A DNA stretch of 64,000 nucleotides from Burkholderiales bacterium. Its GTDB lineage: Bacteria > Pseudomonadota > Gammaproteobacteria > Burkholderiales > WYBJ01. Both the position numbers and the translations under genes were made by a program. This document shows, one piece after another, positions 9,038-16,600 of the stretch; the stretch's first letter is position 1, and the number at the start of each line of letters is the position of its first letter. The notes beneath the pieces were generated by a model. The model saw only the letters and a program-made list of their open reading frames with translations, had not been told where the DNA came from and ran no database searches. Location of the stretch: assembly GCA_022841915.1 (NCBI GenBank), contig JALHQN010000009.1, positions 124,001 through 188,000 of the forward strand, given 5' to 3'.

Positions 9038-9358
9038 ATGCTTGCCCGCGTGCGAGTGCCGCGCGAAGCGAAACGCGGCGAAATCATCGAGATCCGGATC
9101 GCCATCCAGCACCGGATGGAAACGGGTTTTCGCCTCGACAACTTCGGCCGGCCCATCGCCAAGAACGTCATCAACGCGCTCGTGTGCCGCTACAACGGCA
9201 CCGAAGTCTTTCGTGCCGAGATGGGTTCCGGCATCGCGGCGAACCCCTATCTGCAGTTTCACGCCGTCGCCGAGGCAAGCGGCGAATTCGTGTTCGAGTG
9301 GACGGATGATGCCGGCGAACGCGGCAGCGAACGAGCAAGCATCACGGTCACCGGCTGA
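9038..9358 (+). CDS. soxZ: SoxZ, partner of the SoxY-type carrier
   Basis: A 106-residue protein matching SoxZ along its whole length (ARVRVPREAKRGEIIEIR, HRMETGFRLDNFGRPIAKN, EVFRAEMGSGIAANPYLQF). It has no signal peptide; SoxZ normally crosses the inner membrane attached to the Tat-exported SoxY. The ATG lies one base after the soxY stop, so translation is almost certainly coupled. SoxYZ is the carrier onto which sulfur compounds are loaded in the periplasmic Sox cycle. Confidence 0.92.
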   Translation: MLARVRVPREAKRGEIIEIRIAIQHRMETGFRLDNFGRPIAKNVINALVCRYNGTEVFRAEMGSGIAANPYLQFHAVAEASGEFVFEWTDDAGERGSERASITVTG

Positions 9359-9419
9359 AGGGTCCGCCCTCTGGCCACAGCCGCTTGCCCGGCCTGCATG
9401 CGCACATCGCGGCACCGGG

Positions 9420-10208
9420 GTGCCGGACGCGCGCCTGCGCATCTGCGCCGCGGCATTGTTCTTGAGTTCGCTTTGCACGTCACCGATTGCCGCTGCCGAA
9501 CGCCCTACTCCGCAGCAATCGGGAATCGAGTTCGCAAGCGCTGACGTCCGCGCCATGCAGGCAGACGAATTTGCCAACCCCGGCATGCTGTGGGTCACGC
9601 GCGGAGAGAAGCTCTGGCGCACGCCCGCGGGCAGCACAGGCGCGGCCTGCGCGCAGTGCCATGGCGAGGCGGCGAAGGGCATGAGAGGCGTGGCCACACG
9701 CTACCCGGCGCGGGATGCACACAGCGCCCGCCTGGTGAACCTCGAAGGCCGCGTCAACCTGTGCCGCACACGGCATCAGAAGGCTGAAGCGCTCGCGCAC
9801 GAATCGGAAGACCTGCTGGCACTGTCGGCCTATGTTGCGCATCAATCGCGGGGCATGCCGATCTCGGGGGAAGTGCCCGCGGAACTGCGTGCAAGTTTCG
9901 AGCGCGGACGCACGCAGTACCACAAGCGCATCGGCCAGATGAATCTCGCCTGCACGCAATGCCATCAGCAGAACTGGGGCAAGACCTTGCTCGCGCAAAC
10001 CATCAGCCAGGGGCACGGCAACGCCTACCCGACGTACCGCCTGGAGTGGCAGTCGCTCGGCTCCTTGCAGCGACGTCTGCGCGCATGTTACTTCGGGGTA
10101 CGCGCGCAGATGCCCGCCTACGATGCGCCCGAGTTGCTGGAACTCGAACTCTATCTCGCCTGGCGCGGCCGCGGTCTGCCGATCGAAACGCCCGGCGTGC
10201 GGCGCTAG
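9420..10208 (+). CDS. soxA: Dihaem c-type cytochrome SoxA
   Basis: A 262-residue SoxA. Two haem motifs are present, CAQCH (77-81) and CTQCH (178-182), and C223 in LRACYFGVRAQMP is the expected cysteine ligand of the catalytic haem. A signal peptide (RICAAALFLSSLCTSPIAAA) is obvious, but no ATG in this frame precedes it except one inside soxZ, so a GTG at 9420 is the likeliest start. SoxXA carries out the oxidative coupling of reduced sulfur to the SoxY cysteine. The usual next gene, soxB, is not here: a convergent gene of another family follows within 90 bases. Confidence 0.87.
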   Translation: MPDARLRICAAALFLSSLCTSPIAAAERPTPQQSGIEFASADVRAMQADEFANPGMLWVTRGEKLWRTPAGSTGAACAQCHGEAAKGMRGVATRYPARDAHSARLVNLEGRVNLCRTRHQKAEALAHESEDLLALSAYVAHQSRGMPISGEVPAELRASFERGRTQYHKRIGQMNLACTQCHQQNWGKTLLAQTISQGHGNAYPTYRLEWQSLGSLQRRLRACYFGVRAQMPAYDAPELLELELYLAWRGRGLPIETPGVRR

Positions 10209-10296
10209 TGTCCGCAGTCCTTTTTTGGCGCCCATGCACGACGCCTTTCGCGGGACCACCTCGGACTCGGGGCACTAGCCGCCTGCGGCGCATGCG

Positions 10297-11415
10297 CTAG
10301 CGCACGCCGCGGAACTCCTCGACCGAACGCGCTTCACGCCCGTCACTGAGCTTCAACGCCCGCGTGACCGATCGCGTCTCGCCGAAAGTCGGCAGATACA
10401 TAGAATGCTTGCCCGCGCCGCCGAGCACGATGATCATGACATCGTCGGCACTCTGGCACGGCGGCACCGGTGTGTCCGCGGGCGCGTTTTCGTAGCGGCC
10501 GGGAAAGTTCTTCAAGAAACGCCGCTCATAATTGCGCCGCGAGAACTTGCCCAGCGGCACCGTCGCATGCTCGAAGATGTAGCGCTTCACATCCGCCTTG
10601 GAGTAGCCGTCGTTGGCGATGGTGCGCGCATGCTCGGGCCCGAGTGCGATCAAGGGCTCGCTGCGATAGTAGACATTGTTGTGCCCGGTGATGCCGACCG
10701 TGCCGGCCACCATGCTCAGTATCCCTTCGCCGGTATCGCTTTCGTGATCGTTGATGTTGTGCGGCGACTCGGCCCCCACGATCGTGACGGTGCTGGTCTC
10801 AGGCGCAAAGCCGCGCTCGACATGCAGCGGCTCCCACGGATTGCCCGCCTCGTTCTCCGCCACCAGGAAACTGTACTTGCCCGGCTGCCCCATGGTCGCC
10901 ATGTCGCCGACGGTCGGAATCGCACCGCCGATGTTCAGCAGCGTCAGTCGCAGCGCGCGACCGATGGTGGCGTTGGCGCGCCAGCCCGGGCCGAACGCGT
11001 TGTGGCCGCCGTTGATGTCCAGTTCCTTGGCGATCGGGCCGTTGACGATCACGAGCGGTGCCACCGGGTGCGTGGTGGTCTGCAAGCCGTAGAGATTCAC
11101 CGGCTTCTCGCACATGGCCTCCACGGCGAGCAGCACCAGCGGAAAGTATTCGGGCCGGCAGCCGGCCATCACGGCGTTGGCCGCGATGCGCAGCGGCGTT
11201 GCTTCGCCGTTGCGCGGCGGCATGGCCGCAACCGGCTGATCCCAGGGACGGTCGCAGTACGCGAGCATGCGCTCGACGCGATCGGCGGTGGGCGGCACGA
11301 TGGGCAGCCCGTCACCCCAGCCGCGGCTGCGTGCGAGTTCGGTGGCGCCCTCCGGATCGTCGATGCCTTCCATGGCGACGCCGGGCTTGGCGAGGTAACG
11401 GTCGATCGCGCTCAT
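10297..11415 (-). CDS. Uncharacterised partner protein of the UGSC selenoprotein
   Basis: A 372-residue soluble protein without signal peptide or membrane segment. I recognise no characterised domain. The N-terminus contains RGWGDGLPIVPPTADRVERML, a motif I associate with uncharacterised proteins that travel with UGSC proteins. Other visible blocks are NAVMAGCRPEYFPLVLLAVEA, VIVNGPIAKELDINGGHNAFGPG, GAESPHNINDHESDTGEGIL and LGGAGKHSMYLP near the C-terminus. It starts one base after the stop of the upstream selenoprotein gene, with AAAGGAAAG inside that gene as ribosome site, so the two are translationally coupled and probably work together. No Cys-rich redox motif is visible in this protein itself. 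Function unknown; a substrate-binding or scaffold role for the redox partner is only a guess. Confidence 0.8.
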   Translation of the reverse strand: MSAIDRYLAKPGVAMEGIDDPEGATELARSRGWGDGLPIVPPTADRVERMLAYCDRPWDQPVAAMPPRNGEATPLRIAANAVMAGCRPEYFPLVLLAVEAMCEKPVNLYGLQTTTHPVAPLVIVNGPIAKELDINGGHNAFGPGWRANATIGRALRLTLLNIGGAIPTVGDMATMGQPGKYSFLVAENEAGNPWEPLHVERGFAPETSTVTIVGAESPHNINDHESDTGEGILSMVAGTVGITGHNNVYYRSEPLIALGPEHARTIANDGYSKADVKRYIFEHATVPLGKFSRRNYERRFLKNFPGRYENAPADTPVPPCQSADDVMIIVLGGAGKHSMYLPTFGETRSVTRALKLSDGREARSVEEFRGVR

Positions 11416-11416
11416 C

Positions 11417-11965
11417 TCAGGACTTTCCTTTCAGCGCGGTCTCGACCAGCGCAATCACCTTGGGCAGCGCCTGCTGCGCGCGCGCCCGCACCTCGTCCAT
11501 CTGGATACCGCCTAACGGATGTTGAATCATCACCAAGGGAAGATCCGGCGCGCCGAAGACCTTCGCCTGCGCTTGCCCCAATTTTTCGAACGGGGTGGAA
11601 CAGATCACGCCCGTGCGCAAACCGCGTTTGCGCAACTCTGCCATGTCGTGGACACTCCACGACGTGCAAGCCCCTCAATCGGCCATCGCCGCGATGACGA
11701 CGTCGGCTTCCTTCTCCAGTTGGGCCAGCACATCGGCCGTCGCGCCGATGGCAGCGCTCGGTTTGCGCGTGCGCACGATCTGCGCTTGCGGAAACTTCTC
11801 CTTCACGCCATCGATGATCATGGCGAGCAGCTGATCCGCATTGCTCTTGCTGTTGTCGAGCACGCCGAAGCGCAACTCCGAACCGGTAGGCATGCTGCGC
11901 AGGCCCGATTGCTCGGCCGCAGGCGCAGGCGCCTCGGGGATGATCCACATGGCGGAATCGGCCAT
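11417..11965 (-). CDS. UGSC-family selenoprotein, read through an in-frame TGA (Sec)
   Basis: Read conventionally this gene would be two fragments, but both halves lie in one frame separated only by TGA at 11675-11677. Translating TGA as selenocysteine gives a 182-residue protein with U97. The site reads AMAD-U-G-A-C-T-S, followed by HDMAELRKRG, matching the UGSC family (redox-type U-x-x-C, Cys at residue 100). The family has both Sec and Cys members and was first noticed in metagenomic selenoproteome surveys. An eight-base-pair hairpin begins 11 bases after the TGA. The ATG at 11965 is preceded by AAAGGAG. The C-terminal half (CSTPFEKLGQ, MIQHPLGGIQMDEV) is intact to a normal TGA at 11417-11419. 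A nonsense mutation is the alternative, but conservation on both sides and the hairpin argue against it. Confidence 0.85.
11645..11663 (-). promoter_or_regulatory. Candidate bacterial SECIS hairpin for Sec insertion
   Basis: On the minus strand GTCGTGGA and TCCACGAC form a perfect eight-pair stem around a three-base GTG loop (or seven pairs with an AGTGT loop). It starts 11 bases after the in-frame TGA, so the loop sits about 19 bases downstream. That is the position and size expected of bacterial SECIS elements, which recruit SelB inside the coding region, and G and U lie in the loop. Flanking TGC and GCA can extend the stem across a small internal loop. Confidence 0.75.
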
Positions 11966-12025
11966 GACACTCCTTTCGTTGACTGGCGTAGACATACGCA
12001 CGCCTGGCGAATGGTAATACATGCC

Positions 12026-12037
12026 CGCAAGCTTGCG
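12026..12037. promoter_or_regulatory. Perfect 12-base palindrome between divergent UGSC operon and CoA transferase
   Basis: CGCAAGCTTGCG is a perfect palindrome in the 113-base gap between the two divergent starts, a classical operator position. It is nested inside a wider inverted repeat, CGCCTGG (12001-12007) and CCAGGCG (12047-12053). TATACT at 12040-12045 could be a -10 box for the CoA transferase. The binding protein is unknown. Confidence 0.4.
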
Positions 12038-12078
12038 CTTATACTTCCAGGCGATTCCACGCGACACAGGTCCATCTC

Positions 12079-13458
12079 ATGGCACATCCCTCATTGCTCG
12101 AATTGACCCGAGTCGCCGGTCTGCCGGCATCGCTGGCCGATAGCGTCACGATCGATGGCACCGACCCCGTGCTGCCCTCTCGTTATCGATTCGCCGCACC
12201 GGGGGCGGCGGTCATTGCCGCTGCCGCCATGGCAGCCGCCGATCTTTGGGCGCTGCGCACCGGGCGCCGGCAGCAAGTCAGCGTCGACGCGCGCCACGCG
12301 GCGCTCGCGATGCGCGGCTCGCGCTATCTGAAGATCGACGGCAAGCGTCCCGCGCCCGACCCCGAAGACCTCACCGGCTTCTATCAGCTCAAGAACGGGC
12401 GCTGGATGTACCTGCACTGCAATTTCTTCAACCTGCGGGCGAAGAACTGTGAAGTGCTCGGCGTGCCGGAGAAGAAGAGCGCCGTCGCCGAAGCGGTCGC
12501 GCAGCGCGAGGGCATCGAACTCGAGACGCAGCTGCACGAATCGGGCGGCTGCGGCAGCTTCGTGCGCAGCGAGGACGAATGGAACGCGCTGCCTCAGGCC
12601 CAGACCGTCGCGCGGCTGCCCCTGCTCGAGATCATCAAGATCGGCGAGGCGCCGGCGCAGGCACTGCCCGACGCTGATCGTCCGTTGGGCGGCGTGCGCG
12701 TGCTGGACCTCACGCGAGTGCTCGCAGGGCCGACGTGCGCCCGAACCTTGGCCGAACATGGTGCAGACGTGCTGCGCATCAATCGCGAGGGGCTCGCCGA
12801 TTCCGGCATTTCGGATTTCGACACCGGGCTGGGCAAGCTCTCGGCCTATCTGGATTTGCGCACCCCCGAGGGCGTGGCGCAGCTGCAGTCGCTCGCGAGT
12901 ACCGCGGACGTCTTTTCGCAATCCTACCGCCCCGGCTCCCTTGCACGACGCGGCTTTTCCCCACAGGACCTCGCGCGCATCCGTCCCGGCATCGTTTACG
13001 TCACCCTGAGCGCCTGGGGCCACGAAGGGGTCTGGAGCACTCGCCGCGGCTACGACACGGTCGTGCAGTCGGCCAACGGCCTCGCTTTCCAGGGCGCCAC
13101 GGAAAAACCCCAATTCATGCCCGTCTCGGCGCAGGATTACATCGCGGGCTATCTGCTCGCTTACGGCGCCATGGTGGCGCTCGGCCGCCGCGCGCGCGAA
13201 GGCGGCAGCTGGCTGGTTCGCACCTCGCTCGCCAGTGCCGGCCACTGGATTCGCCAGCACGGCTTGCTTCAGCCCGAGCAGTACGCGGGGCTGCCGGCGG
13301 AGCTGCCTGAGGCGCAATTGCAGTCGATGATGAAGGAGATCGACTCGCCGATCGGGCGCCTGACGTATCTCGCGCCCGCCGCGCGGATGTCCGAAACGCC
13401 GCCGCACTTCGCCCGACCGGCCGTGCCGCTGGGCCATCACGAGCCCGCCTGGCCCTAA
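12079..13458 (+). CDS. Class III (CaiB/BaiF-type) CoA transferase with permuted half-domains
   Basis: A 459-residue CoA transferase. Family III enzymes move CoA between carboxylic acids in the cytoplasm. The usual N-terminal block RVLDLTRVLAGPTCARTLAEHGADVL appears only at about residue 208. It is followed by YVTLSAWGHEGVW, GYDTVVQSANGL and the conserved Asp segment AQDYIAGYLLAYGAM (D353). The first 200 residues (AAAAMAAADLWALRTGRRQQ, GFYQLKNGRWMYLH) look like the second half of a CaiB protein, so the halves occur in reversed order; this layout occurs in a known group of longer family members. It is divergent from the selenoprotein operon, with which it may share control. The physiological acid cannot be named. 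Confidence 0.82.
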   Translation: MAHPSLLELTRVAGLPASLADSVTIDGTDPVLPSRYRFAAPGAAVIAAAAMAAADLWALRTGRRQQVSVDARHAALAMRGSRYLKIDGKRPAPDPEDLTGFYQLKNGRWMYLHCNFFNLRAKNCEVLGVPEKKSAVAEAVAQREGIELETQLHESGGCGSFVRSEDEWNALPQAQTVARLPLLEIIKIGEAPAQALPDADRPLGGVRVLDLTRVLAGPTCARTLAEHGADVLRINREGLADSGISDFDTGLGKLSAYLDLRTPEGVAQLQSLASTADVFSQSYRPGSLARRGFSPQDLARIRPGIVYVTLSAWGHEGVWSTRRGYDTVVQSANGLAFQGATEKPQFMPVSAQDYIAGYLLAYGAMVALGRRAREGGSWLVRTSLASAGHWIRQHGLLQPEQYAGLPAELPEAQLQSMMKEIDSPIGRLTYLAPAARMSETPPHFARPAVPLGHHEPAWP

Positions 13459-13492
13459 GGGCCGGCGCACCGCTGACCAAGCCGCCGGGATG

Positions 13493-13535
13493 AGAAGACG
13501 AAGGGGACGGCCCGAGGGTCCGCCCCTTGTCTTCC
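13493..13535 (+). terminator. Imperfect hairpin after the CoA transferase gene
   Basis: GAAGACGAAGGGGACGG and the complementary stretch ending in CCGCCCCTTGTCTTC form a long stem with one or two bulges, 35 bases after the stop. There is no clear T-tract, only a short TTTT some 13 bases beyond, so it is a weak terminator candidate or a transcript-end stabiliser. Confidence 0.5.
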
Positions 13536-13665
13536 CATGTGCATGCTTTTGTGGATGCGCCCGCCGCTGCCATCACTTCGGCATAATTGCAGCTGACGGC
13601 TGCCATCATCGAGGTGCATGATCGCATGGTCGACTTCCCCATTCTCATCGCACGAGACCGACCCT

Positions 13666-16600
13666 ATGCGCAATCGCGTCGCACCGCTCGTCATCCTTGC
13701 CGTGACCCTCGTTGCGGCTTTCTTTGTCTATCGGCAATGGATGCCCTCCGGCGCGCCGGCGCCGAGCGCCGATGGCGCTTTCGTCCTCGTGGACGCCGCT
13801 GAACGCGCGCTCGACGGCACACCCGCCTTGTCGCTGACGTTCAGCCAACCGCTAGATGCGCGCAAGAGTCACGAGAAGTACATCGAGGTCTACGAGATGC
13901 CGCCCCGACTGGGCGAGGCACGCCCCGGTGCGGAATCGTCGCAGGACGAGGACTCTCAGCGGCAACCCCAGAACGAAAGCAAACCCCAAGAGGCGGTGAG
14001 CACCGCGCCGGAGGATGTCGAAATCCAGGGAGGCAACAAGATCGCGCACGCTTGGGTCGTGGGCGACAATCCGCGCTTGCTGTTCTTCCCGCACGTGAAA
14101 CCGCAGACGCGCTATGTCATCCGGGTGCAGCCGGGCATCGTGGCCGCTTCGGGCGCGGCGCTCGCAGCCGAATCACGCTATTCGGTGCGCACGGGTGCAG
14201 TCTCGCCTGCCTACTACTTCGCCAGCCGAGGTGTGGTGCTGCCCGCGCGGCAGAACGGCGGTCTGCCGATCGTCACGGTCAACGTGCCGGAAGTCGACAT
14301 CCAGTTCCTCAAGGTCAAGCCGGCCCAACTCGCACGCTTCCTGGACCAAATGATCAAGCCCCCGCGCAATGCGGAACGCGATCCCGACGAGAGCGACGAA
14401 GACTTCTACGCGCGCGGCCGCGTCCTGACCGGGGCCGTCGACAACTACGAGCTCGATGGTCTGCGCAAACTTGCCGACAGTGTCTACCTCGGTCGCTTCC
14501 TCACCGAGCAGAAAGCGAACAAGCGCAGCGTGACCTACATTCCGGTCGAGGACATCGCGGCGCTGCGCGAGCCCGGCATCTACATCGCCATCATGAGCGA
14601 GCCTGGCCGGTTCGGCTACGTCTACCAGACCACCTATTTCTACGTGAGCGACCTGGGCTTGCACGTCCGACTGTTCGACACCTCGGCCGACGCCTACGTC
14701 AGCTCGCTCACCAATGCGCGGGCGGTATCGAAGGTCGAGATCAGCTGGCTCGACGAGCGCGGCAAGATCCTCGCGCGCGCCGATACGGATGCGGATGGCC
14801 GGGCGCATTTCGCCGTTCGCCCCAAAGACGCCCGGCTGCTGCTAGCACGCAAGGGGGAACAGCTGTCGATGATCGCCTTGCGCGAGCCGGCGCTCGATCT
14901 GTCGGAGCACGATGTGCTCGGCCTGCCCTACAAGGCCGTCCGCCTGTTCGCCTATTCCGGACGCAACCTCTATCGGCCCGGCGAGAGCTTCGAGGTCTCG
15001 ACGCTGGCGCGAGACCCGGATGGCCGCCCCGTGCCCACTCAGCCCATACAGGCGATTCTCAAGCGACCGGACGGCAAGATCCAATTCACATCCACGTGGC
15101 CGGGCAATGCGAAGTTGGCCGGTTACTATCAGCGGCGCATCGATTTGCCGGCCGACGCACCGACCGGATTCTGGTCGCTGGAACTGCGTGCCGACCCGGC
15201 CGACAAGCTGCCCGCGACCGTTCTGCGCTTCGGCGTCGAAGAGTTCCTGCCCGAGCGCATGAAGCTCGACCTGAAGACTTCGACGGCGCTGCTCCAGCCC
15301 GGAGGCGCTTATGCCATCGACGTGACGGGTGCCTACCTGTACGGCGCACCCGCGCAGGGCAACCGGCTGCTGGGCGTATTGCATTACGAGCGCAGCCGCA
15401 ATCCGCTCGCAGCGAAACTGCCGGGATTCGAGTTCGGCGACGTGAACGAGGATGCCGCCAAGACCCGGCAGGAAATGACCGAGACGCAACTCGATGACCA
15501 AGGCTCGACACGACTGAACATCGATCTGGATCCGCTCACGGGCCGCAACTCCCCATTCCTGGTGCGAACCACGCTGAGCCTGCTCGAAAGCGGCGGCCGG
15601 CCCATCGTGCGTTCGCTCGAGCGCGTGCATTGGCCGGCCCCGGCACTGATCGGGCTGCGCCCGCTGTTCGGCGACTATGCCCGCGAGAACGCTGCGGTCG
15701 AGTTCGAAGTGGTGCGAGCCGACGCCGAGGGCAAGCTGCAGGCCGCGCAATCGCTGCCCGTGCGCCTGTTCCACGAGGAGCGTCACTACTACTGGCGCTT
15801 CGAAGATCAGCGCGGCTGGCACTCGGGGTTCACCGAAACGGACGAACTGGTCGAATCGACCACGGTGACCATCCCCGCCGGCGCACGCGGCAAGCTCCAG
15901 CTTCCCGTGCGCTACGGACGCTATCGCATCGAGATCACCGATCCACAGACGAAGCTCGTGACCCGCTATCGCTTCTATGCCGGCTGGAGCGCGCGCGCCG
16001 ATGAGTCCCAGGGCACGCGCCCGGACCGCGTCGCCATGAAGCTCGACAAGGCTGCCTATCGAGAAGGAGAAACGGTCCAGGCAACGATCACGCCGCCGCA
16101 TGCCGGGGACTTGCTCATCGCCGTGGAGGGCAGCCGCACGCTATGGGTCAAGCGCATGAGCATCGCTCAGGCCGGTGCCACGGTAAGCATCCCGCTTGCA
16201 TCCGAGTGGCTGCGGCACGATCTGTACATCACCGCCACGGTACTGCGCCCGGGCAACGAGGGCGACCGCATCACGCCGGCCCGAGCCATCGGTCTGGCGC
16301 ACGTGCCCCTGCAGCGCGCGGAACGCAAGCTCGCGGTCACGCTGGAGGCGGCGGCGAAGGCCAAGCCAGAAGCGCCACTCAAGGTAAAGATCCGCGCACC
16401 CGGCGCCAAGGGCGAGCGCGCCCTGGCGACGCTCTACGCGGTGGATGCCGGCATATTGAACATCACTCGCTACACCACGCCCGACCCGCACGGCTTCTTC
16501 TTTGCCAAACTGCGCTACGGTGCCGATCTGCACGATGTTTACGGACGCGTCATCGAGAAGATGCCGGGCAATCGCGGCCGGCTGAAGTTCGGCGGCGACA

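Noticed and set aside
9359-9419. Possible frameshift before soxA because an out-of-frame ATG at 9398 precedes it
   Set aside because: A GTG at 9420 gives a normal signal peptide directly, so no frameshift is needed.
11675-11677. TGA as an ordinary nonsense mutation in a pseudogene
   Set aside because: Both sides are intact and conserved in pattern, the TGA falls exactly at the family's Sec/Cys position, and a SECIS-like hairpin follows.
12091-13470. 459-codon minus-strand frame opposite the CoA transferase
   Set aside because: Almost the same extent as the real gene but with no recognisable family; a mirror frame caused by codon bias.
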